DNA of 35,742 bases from Bacteroidia bacterium (GTDB taxonomy: Bacteria > Bacteroidota > Ignavibacteria > UBA10030): NCBI GenBank assembly GCA_022180565.1, contig BQML01000005.1:1-35742 (forward strand), read 5' to 3'. Made by a program: the position numbers and the translations under genes. A model generated the notes under the pieces. The model did no database searches, was not told the origin of the DNA, and worked only from the letters and a program-made list of their open reading frames with translations. Shown here one piece after another: positions 6,493 through 14,461 of this stretch (position 1 is the first letter of the stretch; each line of letters starts with the position of its first letter).

Positions 6493-8748
6493 ATGGATAA
6501 ATCGCTGATCATCGTCGAATCACCCGCCAAAGCAAAAACGATCAACAAATACCTGGGCAAGGAGTACATGGTGGAGGCCTCCGTGGGGCACATCAAGAAC
6601 CTGCCCAAGAGCAAAATGAGCATCGACGTCGAAAATAATTTCGAGGTCGTGTATGAAACGATCGGCGGGAAGGAAGATGTGATTGAGAAGCTGCGCCAGA
6701 AGGCGGAAAAGGCGAAGGCCGTGTACATCGCAACAGACCCCGACCGTGAAGGCGAGGCCATTGCCGCTCATATCGCGGATGAGATCAAGGATGTCAATAA
6801 GAACATCAAGCGCGTCTTGTTTCACGAGATCACAGAGTCGGGGGTGAAGCACGCCATGGCGCATCCGCAGAAGCTTAACCGGAACCTTGTCATGTCCCAG
6901 CAGGCACGGCGTGCCATGGATCGCATCGTCGGATACAAAGTAAGCCCGTTTATCTGGAAAACGGTGTACTACGGCCTGTCGGCAGGACGCGTGCAATCGG
7001 TTGCGCTCAGGCTGATCTGCGAACGGGAAGAAGACATCCGCAAGTTTGTACCGCAGGAATATTGGTCCATCACCGGTGAGTTTACGGCGGGAACCGACGA
7101 GAAATTCCTGGCAAAGCTGACAAAGATTACAGGATCCGATCCCGTTATTCCCGACGAGACGACGATGCGGGGGTATCTGGCCGAGCTGGAAAAACAAAAG
7201 TTCGAGATTGCCTCTGTCGATCGAAAACCGGTCAAGCGGAATCCCCCTGCCCCGTTCATTACGAGCACTCTTCAGCAGGAGGCCGCCCGAAGGCTCCGGC
7301 TCTCGGCCAAACGTACCATGGGTCTTGCCCAGAAGCTGTACGAGGGTATCGATCTTGGGGAAGAGGGAGTAACGGGTCTCATTACCTATATGCGAACGGA
7401 CTCGACGCGGCTCAGCGCCGAGGCGGTGGCGCAGGTGAGGGAGCACATTTACGAGAATTACGGCAAGGAGTATCTCCCCAAAGAGGCGCGGCAATTCAGA
7501 AAAGGCAAAGCTTCACAAGATGCGCACGAGGCCATCCGGCCAACCTCGATCAAGCTGACGCCGAAGGTCGTCAGAAAGCATCTGGACAAGGATCTGTACG
7601 CCTTGTACGAGCTGATCTGGAACAGGTTTGTTGCGTGCCAGATGGCGCCTGCCGAGTTCGAGCAGATGTCCGTGGACGTCGTCGGAGGCGAGTATCTGTT
7701 TCGGGCCACCGATCAGAGGCCGGTGTTCCGCGGATTCCTCCAGGTGTACGATGATGTGGCCGAGGAGAATGGGGGTGACCCGGACGCCGACCCGGTCTCG
7801 AAGATCCCTGCTTCGGTGGTGGCGGGGAGAAAGGCGCAATTGATGAATCTCTTGCCGCGCCAACACTTCACGAAACCCCCGGCACGCTACACGGAAAGCA
7901 GTCTGGTCAAGGAACTGGAATCCCTCGGGATTGGACGGCCCAGCACCTATGCACTGATTGTGAGCACCGTGATTGACCGCAAGTATGTGGAGCAGAGGGA
8001 GAGAAAACTGTTTGCTACGGAACTCGGCATGCAGGTGAACAAACTGCTTGTCCAGTACTTTCCGGAAATCGTCAACGTCCGGTTCACGGCGAAGATGGAG
8101 ACCGAACTGGATACCATCGCCTCCGGGAAGGAAGAGTACGTCAAGGTCATGAAGGATTTCTACGATCCGTTCATCCATGCATTCGAAAAAGTGGACAAGA
8201 TCGCCTCAACGATCAAGAAATCCCTGCAAGAGAAGACCGACGAGCCGTGCGATGTATGCGGCAGGCCGATGATTATCAAGTGGGGGCGAAACGGGCGCTT
8301 CATGGCCTGTACGGGATATCCCGAATGCAAGAATACGAAGCCTCTGCCGGGTGAGAGGGAGAAGACGGAGCATGTGGCGGGCATGGTGTGCGAATTGTGC
8401 GGAGGAGACATGGTGGTGAAGGCAGGCCGGTTCGGCACGTTCCTCGGATGTTCCAATTATCCCGCCTGCAAGAACACGAAACCCATGACGACGGGGCTGA
8501 AGTGCCCGAAGTGCAAAGAAGGGGACCTCATTGAGCGCAAGACGAGGAAGCGAGGGCGCGTCTTCTACGGCTGTTCACGGTACCCGGAATGCGATTTTGC
8601 ATCGTGGGACAAACCCGTGAACGAGACCTGCACGAACTGCAACAATCCGTACCTTGTAGCCAAGTATTCGCAGAGCAAGGGCGAGTATCTCAAGTGCCCC
8701 GAGTGCAAGCAGGAATTTGTGCGCGAAGAAGTCGCCGCAACGGCTTGA
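6493..8748 (+). CDS. topA: DNA topoisomerase I (type IA)
   Basis: A 751-residue enzyme that relaxes negative supercoils by single-strand passage. The Toprim domain is at the N-terminus (LIIVESPAKAKTINKYLG, and DPDRE at residues 82-86 binding Mg). The core holds SAGRVQSVALRLICERE and the catalytic tyrosine Tyr299 in GLITYMRTDSTR. The C-terminus carries three topoisomerase zinc ribbons, each CxxC...C-x4-C-like (starting CDVC, CELC and CPKC), plus a fourth CTNC...CPEC zinc-ribbon-like unit, so the DNA-binding tail is complete. It is in an operon with smg upstream and a Xer recombinase 9 nt downstream. No odd features are seen. Confidence 0.98.
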   Translation: MDKSLIIVESPAKAKTINKYLGKEYMVEASVGHIKNLPKSKMSIDVENNFEVVYETIGGKEDVIEKLRQKAEKAKAVYIATDPDREGEAIAAHIADEIKDVNKNIKRVLFHEITESGVKHAMAHPQKLNRNLVMSQQARRAMDRIVGYKVSPFIWKTVYYGLSAGRVQSVALRLICEREEDIRKFVPQEYWSITGEFTAGTDEKFLAKLTKITGSDPVIPDETTMRGYLAELEKQKFEIASVDRKPVKRNPPAPFITSTLQQEAARRLRLSAKRTMGLAQKLYEGIDLGEEGVTGLITYMRTDSTRLSAEAVAQVREHIYENYGKEYLPKEARQFRKGKASQDAHEAIRPTSIKLTPKVVRKHLDKDLYALYELIWNRFVACQMAPAEFEQMSVDVVGGEYLFRATDQRPVFRGFLQVYDDVAEENGGDPDADPVSKIPASVVAGRKAQLMNLLPRQHFTKPPARYTESSLVKELESLGIGRPSTYALIVSTVIDRKYVEQRERKLFATELGMQVNKLLVQYFPEIVNVRFTAKMETELDTIASGKEEYVKVMKDFYDPFIHAFEKVDKIASTIKKSLQEKTDEPCDVCGRPMIIKWGRNGRFMACTGYPECKNTKPLPGEREKTEHVAGMVCELCGGDMVVKAGRFGTFLGCSNYPACKNTKPMTTGLKCPKCKEGDLIERKTRKRGRVFYGCSRYPECDFASWDKPVNETCTNCNNPYLVAKYSQSKGEYLKCPECKQEFVREEVAATA

Positions 8749-8757
8749 GATCGGTCG

Positions 8758-9630
8758 ATGCACACGACGGTTCGAGCATATCTTGAGCACCTCGAAGGGG
8801 AGCGCAGGTACTCACCGCATACCCTCCTTGCGTACGATCACGACCTGACCCGTCTGCTGGCGTTCCTGCGCGCGCGGCGTGTCTCATCCTTTGACAAGGT
8901 AGACCGCAATCTGCTCCGCGCGTATCTCGCCACTCTTGCCGACGGGGGAATGAGCAGGAAATCGATTGCGCGGAATCTCGCCTGCCTCAGGTCGTTCTTC
9001 AAGTATCTGCGCCGACGCACCATCGTGCAGGCAAACCCCGCCCTGAACCTGGTTTCCCCGAAACAGGAGAAAAAACTTCCGTCGTATCTCGACGAAGGAT
9101 CGATGGAGCGACTCTTGTCCATGCCGGATCGGTCAACTGCCGAAGGAAGGCACGACGCAGCAGTCCTGGAGCTCTTCTACAGCACGGGCGTACGGTTGAG
9201 CGAATTGATCGGGCTCGACGTTGCAGACCTCGACCGAGCGGCCGGTACCATTCGCGTACGCGGAAAAGGGAGGAAGGAGCGCGTGCTACCGGTGGGTCGC
9301 AAGGCCCTCCAGGCCCTCGAGGCCTACCTTGGTGCCGAAAACGGCAGGCGTCAGGGGCCGTTATTCGTGCGGAAGAACGGCACGCGATGGTATCCCCAAG
9401 GAATCAGCAGGATTGTCCGCCGCTATATCGAACAGGTGGCCGAGGTGGAACAGAAAAGCCCTCACATTCTGAGGCATTCGTTTGCGACGCACCTCTTGAA
9501 CAGGGGAGCAGATCTCCGAGCGGTCAAGGAACTCCTCGGCCACGAAAGTCTTTCCACAACCCAGTTGTACACGCATGTCTCAACCGAACGCTTGAAAAAG
9601 GTCTACCGCGCCTCGCATCCGAAGGCCTAA
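8758..9630 (+). CDS. xerC: Tyrosine recombinase XerC/XerD
   Basis: A 290-residue tyrosine recombinase that would resolve chromosome dimers at dif during division. The N-terminal SAM-like core-binding domain covers about residues 1-90 (YLEHLEGERRYSPHTLLAYDHDL) and the catalytic domain follows. All catalytic residues are present: Arg146 (STGVRLSEL), Lys170 (GKGRKERVLP), His236 and Arg239 (HILRHSF), His262 (LLGHESL) and nucleophile Tyr271 (TTQLYTHVS). The length is that of XerC/XerD, with no integrase-type N-terminal arm, and the housekeeping context (topA before, hpf after) argues against a mobile-element integrase. XerC versus XerD is not settled by sequence alone. Confidence 0.9.
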   Translation: MHTTVRAYLEHLEGERRYSPHTLLAYDHDLTRLLAFLRARRVSSFDKVDRNLLRAYLATLADGGMSRKSIARNLACLRSFFKYLRRRTIVQANPALNLVSPKQEKKLPSYLDEGSMERLLSMPDRSTAEGRHDAAVLELFYSTGVRLSELIGLDVADLDRAAGTIRVRGKGRKERVLPVGRKALQALEAYLGAENGRRQGPLFVRKNGTRWYPQGISRIVRRYIEQVAEVEQKSPHILRHSFATHLLNRGADLRAVKELLGHESLSTTQLYTHVSTERLKKVYRASHPKA

Positions 9631-9664
9631 TCGCGGCGGAGGCGTGGAGGGAAAGGAGATGGCT

Positions 9665-9997
9665 ATGAACATCATCGTGACATCTCGTCATTTCAAGGCT
9701 CATGATTCTCTGGTGGAGTATGCCCGGAGAGGCGTCGAACGTCTTACCCGCTTTTATGACGGCTTGATTCGGGGTGAAGTGATTCTGAGCTTCGAGAAAA
9801 AGCGAAAGAGCGTGAAAAAGGCCGAGATCATCCTCTCGGTATATCGCACCAGGCTCACGGCGGAAAGCACGACGGCGGATTTTCATGCCTCCATCGATGA
9901 GGCCTGTGCGAAGATGGGGACACAATTGCGAAAGTATAAGGACAGGCTTCACCAGAAAGACCGGACGGCGGTCCGAAAGGTTCGCGAAAAACCCTGA
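9665..9997 (+). CDS. hpf: Ribosome hibernation promoting factor (HPF/RaiA family)
   Basis: A 110-residue protein that binds the 30S decoding region and silences ribosomes in slow growth. It has the beta-alpha-beta-beta-beta-alpha pattern of short HPF (MNIIVTSRHFKAHDSLVEYARRGVERL, then the strands VILSFEK and AEIILSVYRTRLTAE, then a basic helix DEACAKMGTQLRKYKDR). AAGGAG at 9653-9658 lies 6 nt before ATG 9665, which decides the start over GTG 9644 and ATG 9659. The long-HPF C-terminal dimerisation domain is missing. hprK follows after 15 nt, an arrangement I also know from other Bacteroidota and Chlorobi. Confidence 0.92.
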   Translation: MNIIVTSRHFKAHDSLVEYARRGVERLTRFYDGLIRGEVILSFEKKRKSVKKAEIILSVYRTRLTAESTTADFHASIDEACAKMGTQLRKYKDRLHQKDRTAVRKVREKP

Positions 9998-10012
9998 CGG
10001 GAGCTCTTCGCC

Positions 10013-11020
10013 ATGGCACTGGACAATTTAAAGGAAACGCGCAAGAAAAGTATCACCGTCGGCTTCATGTACGAAGCGAATAAGGAGAGGCTTGGGCTGA
10101 AAGTGCTGAACGGTGATGTGGGGTTTGACCGGGAAGTGAAGGACAAGAACATCCACCGACCCGGTCTCGCTCTGGCCGGGTACGTGGAACTCTTCACCTA
10201 TGACCGCGTCCAAATTTTCGGGAATACCGAGGTACGGTACCTCCAGCACCTCGGGCTCGCGGAGCGAATCAAGGCCACGGAGACCATCTTCCGCTTTGAT
10301 CTGCCGTGCGTGATCATCACCAACGGCAATACGATTGATGAAGAACTGATCCGCATTGCGACGCGCCGAGGCGTATCGGTGTTCCAATCGCCGTTCGAAA
10401 CCACAAAGCTCGTGTATTTCCTGAGCGATTTTCTGGACGATCAGTTCGCACCGCAGACGGTCGTCCATGGATCCTTCATCGACGTGTACGGGATCGGGGT
10501 TTTGCTCACCGGACGATCCGGCATCGGCAAGAGCGAGATTGCTCTGGATCTCATCGAACGGGGGCACCGGCTCGTTGCCGACGACGTTGTGATGATCACC
10601 CGGAAGGGTGAGGGGATTCTCATGGGCGCCGGCACGGACGTTGTCAAGCACTTCATGGAGATTCGCGGACTGGGATTGATCGACGTGCGGTCAATTTTCG
10701 GGATCCGTTCGATCCGATATCAGAAACGCGTGGAGGTCGTGGTCGAACTCGAAGAGTGGAAGCAAGACAGGGAATACACGAGGACGGGGTTAGATCACGA
10801 TACGATCTCCATCCTGAACGTTGACATCCCGCATGTTCGCCTGCCGATTTTTCCCGGAAAGAATGTGACGGTGATAACAGAGGTGATCGCGCTGGACTAT
10901 CTCCTGCGCCACTACGGATACGACTCGGCAAAGGAGTTTTCGAAACGCCTGGAGGCCGCGATCGCAGAAAAGTCGAAGGGAAAGCGGGTGATCGACTATT
11001 TTGAGCACGATTTCGAGTAA
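10013..11020 (+). CDS. hprK: HPr kinase/phosphorylase
   Basis: A bifunctional enzyme that phosphorylates and dephosphorylates HPr on a serine. The 335-residue product has the N-terminal DRTGG-like domain (to about residue 140) and the C-terminal kinase domain. It shows His152 in VVHGSF, the Walker A motif GRSGIGKS at 167-174, DDVV following, and the family signature EIRGLGLIDV at 216-225. GGGAG before the ATG gives a ribosome binding site. No PTS or HPr gene is in the window, so whether the target is a canonical HPr or an Npr-like protein is open. The next gene has its own strong promoter, so this gene probably ends the operon, although no intrinsic terminator is seen. Confidence 0.95.
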   Translation: MALDNLKETRKKSITVGFMYEANKERLGLKVLNGDVGFDREVKDKNIHRPGLALAGYVELFTYDRVQIFGNTEVRYLQHLGLAERIKATETIFRFDLPCVIITNGNTIDEELIRIATRRGVSVFQSPFETTKLVYFLSDFLDDQFAPQTVVHGSFIDVYGIGVLLTGRSGIGKSEIALDLIERGHRLVADDVVMITRKGEGILMGAGTDVVKHFMEIRGLGLIDVRSIFGIRSIRYQKRVEVVVELEEWKQDREYTRTGLDHDTISILNVDIPHVRLPIFPGKNVTVITEVIALDYLLRHYGYDSAKEFSKRLEAAIAEKSKGKRVIDYFEHDFE

Positions 11021-11031
11021 AGACCTTGACC

Positions 11032-11060
11032 TTGACATAGCAGGAATAATTCGCTATACT
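11032..11060 (+). promoter_or_regulatory. Sigma70-type promoter TTGACA-17-TATACT
   Basis: TTGACA at 11032-11037 and TATACT at 11055-11060 are exactly 17 bp apart. The start of transcription would be near 11067. The ~30-nt leader begins with a small hairpin, CCCTG-AGAGA-CAGGG (11067-11081), followed by a purine-rich stretch before ATG 11098. Confidence 0.85.
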
Positions 11061-11097
11061 GGCCTGCCCTGAGAGACAGGGAGACCGAAGAGAGACA

Positions 11098-12048
11098 ATG
11101 GGAAAACTGAAACTCTATTACTATTCGACGGAAACCCTCAAGTTTGTCGAGGCGCGTTGGGTCAAGGCCCGGCTGGCGTTGGGGACGCTGACCGTGATTG
11201 CTATCCTGGGTGTAGCGGTGTTTGAAGGAAATCAGTACTTCAACGATGCGCTCGGATTCGGCCTGGGGCGTGCGAGCGTCCTCGCGGCGGAAAATGCCGT
11301 TCTGCGCGCACAAATGTCGGCGCTGGAGCAGAAGCTCGGCGGGCTGGAACAGCAGTTGGAAGCGTTGAATGAGCGGGGCAACGAGATCCGGATGCTTGTC
11401 GACATGCCGAAAATCGACGAGGACACGAGACAGGTCGGTGTTGGCGGCGCGGAAGAACGGATTGAATACGGGGTTTCATCGGACGTGAATCAGATGCTTG
11501 TGCGGCTCAATACCATGGCTGCGCGGGCCGATCGGGAACTTCAGCTGCAGGAGAGGAGTTACGAAGAGGTGGTGGCGAAGTTCGAGGAAAACAAGCTTCG
11601 TTTCGCCCATCTTCCCGCCATCAAACCGATGGAGGGATATTATTCGGTCCACGGGTTCGGTCCGCGGCTTCACCCGATTCTCCGGATCATCAAGGCGCAT
11701 GAAGGCCTTGATATTGCCAACGATGTCGGAACCCCGGTGTATGCCACAGGCGACGGCGTAGTGGAGTATGCCGGCCGCACTGGCGGCGGATACGGCATCA
11801 TGGTGGAGCTTGCCCACGGGTACGGCTATACCACCGTGTATGCCCATCTGAGCAAGGTGATGGTGAAAGAGGGGCAGAAGGTCAAACGGGGCGACCTGCT
11901 GGCCTTGAGCGGCAGGACCGGCCTGGTGAGCGGACCCCATCTGCATTACGAGGTCAGACTGAACGGTATCCGCCAGAATCCCATCGACTATTTCTTTGAC
12001 GATGTGGATTACCACCGTTACAGGGATCAGAACCTGGTACTTGACTAA
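11098..12048 (+). CDS. Membrane-anchored M23 (LytM-type) peptidase
   Basis: A 316-residue envelope protein that would cleave peptidoglycan cross-links or activate other hydrolases. A short cytoplasmic start is followed by one membrane segment (about residues 26-42, LALGTLTVIAILGVAVF). A coiled coil follows (about 62-102, AENAVLRAQMSALEQKLGGL), then a linker and the M23 domain (about 175-305). The metal and catalytic residues are complete: His201 and Asp205 (HEGLD), His250 (YAHLS), and His281 and His283 (HLHYEV), so it should be an active enzyme, not a NlpD/EnvC-like activator. The perfect promoter at 11032 suggests strong independent expression. Confidence 0.92.
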   Translation: MGKLKLYYYSTETLKFVEARWVKARLALGTLTVIAILGVAVFEGNQYFNDALGFGLGRASVLAAENAVLRAQMSALEQKLGGLEQQLEALNERGNEIRMLVDMPKIDEDTRQVGVGGAEERIEYGVSSDVNQMLVRLNTMAARADRELQLQERSYEEVVAKFEENKLRFAHLPAIKPMEGYYSVHGFGPRLHPILRIIKAHEGLDIANDVGTPVYATGDGVVEYAGRTGGGYGIMVELAHGYGYTTVYAHLSKVMVKEGQKVKRGDLLALSGRTGLVSGPHLHYEVRLNGIRQNPIDYFFDDVDYHRYRDQNLVLD

Positions 12049-12068
12049 CCGGTTCGTTTTTCCTTTCT

Positions 12069-12098
12069 TTGAACAAACCTCTACGCGGTACGTATTTC
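12069..12098 (+). promoter_or_regulatory. Possible weak promoter TTGAAC-18-TATTTC
   Basis: TTGAAC at 12069-12074 and TATTTC at 12093-12098 are 18 bp apart in the only gap before the small gene at 12117. The -10 match is poor and the predicted start lies close to the ATG, so this is tentative. Confidence 0.3.
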
Positions 12099-12116
12099 TG
12101 AGCGCGGTGATGATCA

Positions 12117-12341
12117 ATGATTTGGACAATTGAACTCGCCTCGTATTTGGACGATGCCCCATGGCCGGCGACAAAGGATGAACTCATCGACTACGCCGTA
12201 CGAACCGGGGCGCCGATGGAAGTGATTCAGAATCTCGAAGAACTCGAAGACAGCGAAGAACCGTACGAGAGCATCGAGGAAATCTGGCCCGACTATCCCA
12301 CGGACGAAGACTTCTTCTACGAGGACGAGAAGGATTACTAA
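12117..12341 (+). CDS. Small acidic DUF2795-type protein
   Basis: A 74-residue cytoplasmic protein. Its first half (SYLDDAPWPATKDELIDYAVRTGAPMEVIQNLEEL) resembles DUF2795, a small helical domain where the phrase PATKDELIDYA recurs. The second half is extremely acidic and aromatic (IEEIWPDYPTDEDFFYEDEKDY), a combination I associate with a conserved short protein of Ignavibacteria/Chlorobi. GGTGA upstream could serve as ribosome binding site. It stands alone: a possible own promoter before it and a strong intrinsic terminator after it. Its function is unknown; the composition would suit binding a basic partner, but that is speculation. Confidence 0.8.
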   Translation: MIWTIELASYLDDAPWPATKDELIDYAVRTGAPMEVIQNLEELEDSEEPYESIEEIWPDYPTDEDFFYEDEKDY

Positions 12342-12373
12342 CAGCTCCGGAACACCAACCCGGCGCGTTTGGA

Positions 12374-12403
12374 AACCCAGCGGGCAGCTGCTGGGTTTTT
12401 TTT
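12374..12403 (+). terminator. Intrinsic terminator
   Basis: AACCCAGC (12374-12381) pairs perfectly with GCTGGGTT (12390-12397) around an 8-nt loop and runs into eight T (12396-12403). It lies 33 nt after the DUF2795 gene and ends only 5 nt before the ATG of the BamA-family gene. Confidence 0.9.
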
Positions 12404-12408
12404 ATTCC

Positions 12409-14460
12409 ATGACCCTGTCTGCTCGTGTCCTGTGTGCCCTGTTGACCCTCGCGGGCGCTTCCGTCGCGCTCTCGCAGACCTCGCTGAGAGAACTCGAAGT
12501 CACAAGCGTGGCATTCGAGGGAAACAGGGAACTCTCCAGCGACGCGCTGGCGGCGGTTCTCCAGACAAAAGAAAGCCCCGGATTTCTCTCAAAACTCTTG
12601 GGAAAGATCAGCGCCTCTCTGGGCGAGAAGCCCCGGTTTTTTGACCCGGAAGCCCTCCGAAGCGACGTCCTAAGACTTCGTCAGTACTATCGGGATCAGG
12701 GTTTCTTCCTTTCCAGCGTCGATACGACTCTTCAGATGGACTTTGCGAACCGTTCCATCGACATCATATTCCGCATCGTCGAGGGCCCTCGGTCCGTGAT
12801 CGATACCCTTGTGGTGAAGGGGCTCGAGAATCTTCCATCGATCCTCCTGGAGGATATCGAAAACAACAGACTGATCCGGGCAGGAGATCCCTATTCTGTT
12901 GACGCCGTCGAACAGGAGCTGAGGCGGATCATCAATTCCTTCGCGAATCACGGCTATGTCCGCGTCCAACTCGAAGAACCCATTGCACGACGATATGCCT
13001 CCACGAACAATATCACGTTGATCTGGACGTTCCGGCCGAATGAGCGATACAGCTTCGGAAACGTGACCGTCGTCCATGACACGACGGTCTCGCAACGCGT
13101 CGACGAGGCCGTGGTTATCCGCCATCTGGAATTCCTCCCGGGGGATTTCTACAGCGAAGAACGAAAAGCCGACAGCGAACGGAATCTAAACCGACTCGGC
13201 GTGTTCGAAGCCACGCGAATCGAGCCGCTTGTCGACCAGCGACCAGAAGATTCCCTGCGCATCCCGATGAGGGTCTTCGTGCGTCCAAGACCGTTTCACG
13301 AGCTGACTCCCGAAATCGGCGTGAACGACGAGAACAGTGCGTTCAATGTGACGACGGGAATCGGATACAGCAACAGAAATTTTTTCGGCGGAGCCCGAAG
13401 CCTGACCATACGGACACGGGTGGGCCTGCAGTCGATTCAGGACGTGAACTTCACGCGGATTCTGAATCACACAGGTCTGCGCGACAGCTCGCTGATCTCT
13501 CGGATCGAGCTGTCGAGTCAGATCGTTCAGCCGTACCTGTTTTCGAATAAGGTGCGTCTGACGACCAGCCTCTCGGCAATGCTCGAAAAACAGAAGAACT
13601 ATTTTGCTCCGATCTACCAGGCTCGCGTCGGCGTTGATGCCCAACTCGCGCGCTTCACGCGTGGCGCGGTGGAGTTTCATCTTGAACGAGTCGATCCACA
13701 AAGCTTCACCAAGGAAGGCGAAGAGGAGCTCTCGCGGCGGGAAGGACTGACGCCACAGTTTAACTCGATCATCACCCTGACTCTTCAGAGGGACAGACGG
13801 AACGACTTGTTTTCACCCACGGAGGGTTTTTTCCACTCCGGGTCCATCGAGGAATCCGGCTTTCTCCCGAGCACCTTCGGCGGTGTCCTGGGCTCCCGCC
13901 TGCCGTATTCAAACTACATTAAGATCTCTGCGGTGGGGCAATGGTACTGGGGTACCAGGGAAAACACTGTCATCTGGGCCGGCAGGCTCAGAGGCGGATT
14001 CAGCAAGCTGTACAGGGGTGACGTGGAAGTTCCGATCACGAGAAAGTTCTTTGCGGGCGGAAGCGAGAGTGTCAGGGGATGGCGCTCGCGTGAATTGGGT
14101 GCAGTGCCGTCGCCCAACGAAGGAGGGAAGGCCCTCTTCGAGGCTAACGTGGAACTGCGCTGGCATTTGTTTTCGAAGGCCGGCCGTTTCCTCTTTATCG
14201 ACCCATCCAACATCTCGGTGGTCGGCTTTGTGGATGCGGGCAACATTTGGACGGATCTCCGACGGATCCGCGCCTCCGAGATCGCCATGGCCGCCGGGCT
14301 GGGCCTGCGTTGGGATACGATCGCGGGACCCATAAGGATCGACTTCGGTCTGCGCATCTACGACCCCTTTGACATGAGCGGAAGAAAATGGATAACGCAA
14401 AGACGCTTTTTTCATGACACCTATGGATTGGTGCACTTCGGTATAGGACATGCCTTCTGA
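12409..14460 (+). CDS. BamA/TamA-family outer-membrane assembly protein (Omp85)
   Basis: A 683-residue Omp85 protein that would insert beta-barrel proteins into the outer membrane. The signal peptide is residues 1-23 (SARVLCALLTLAGASVALSQ). About three POTRA-like domains follow (to ~290): VTSVAFEGNRELSSDAL, then IDTLVVKGLENLPSILL, then YSFGNVTVVHDTTV. The C-terminal 16-strand barrel includes FSPTEGFFHSG, the Omp85 motif FFAGGSESVRGW (the VRGF/W loop), and the terminal strand YGLVHFGIGHAF ending in Phe. With three POTRAs and this length it looks more like TamA than five-POTRA BamA; which role it has cannot be told here. The start is unusual: an intrinsic terminator ends 5 nt upstream and no ribosome binding site is visible. 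The frame is open further upstream but has no start codon. Confidence 0.9.
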   Translation: MTLSARVLCALLTLAGASVALSQTSLRELEVTSVAFEGNRELSSDALAAVLQTKESPGFLSKLLGKISASLGEKPRFFDPEALRSDVLRLRQYYRDQGFFLSSVDTTLQMDFANRSIDIIFRIVEGPRSVIDTLVVKGLENLPSILLEDIENNRLIRAGDPYSVDAVEQELRRIINSFANHGYVRVQLEEPIARRYASTNNITLIWTFRPNERYSFGNVTVVHDTTVSQRVDEAVVIRHLEFLPGDFYSEERKADSERNLNRLGVFEATRIEPLVDQRPEDSLRIPMRVFVRPRPFHELTPEIGVNDENSAFNVTTGIGYSNRNFFGGARSLTIRTRVGLQSIQDVNFTRILNHTGLRDSSLISRIELSSQIVQPYLFSNKVRLTTSLSAMLEKQKNYFAPIYQARVGVDAQLARFTRGAVEFHLERVDPQSFTKEGEEELSRREGLTPQFNSIITLTLQRDRRNDLFSPTEGFFHSGSIEESGFLPSTFGGVLGSRLPYSNYIKISAVGQWYWGTRENTVIWAGRLRGGFSKLYRGDVEVPITRKFFAGGSESVRGWRSRELGAVPSPNEGGKALFEANVELRWHLFSKAGRFLFIDPSNISVVGFVDAGNIWTDLRRIRASEIAMAAGLGLRWDTIAGPIRIDFGLRIYDPFDMSGRKWITQRRFFHDTYGLVHFGIGHAF

Positions 14461-14461
14461 T

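Noticed and set aside
8758..9630. Xer-type recombinase as sign of an integrated element
   Set aside because: It has housekeeping neighbours (topA, hpf), normal XerC/D length, and no att-like repeats or phage genes nearby.
12382..12389. Terminator hairpin at 12374-12403 as a known riboswitch expression platform
   Set aside because: Only ~30 nt separate it from the preceding stop codon, too short for a known aptamer, and no riboswitch core is visible.
12369..12644. A 91-codon plus-strand frame across the terminator and the Omp85 start
   Set aside because: It runs through the terminator hairpin and overlaps the signal peptide region of a clear gene in another frame.
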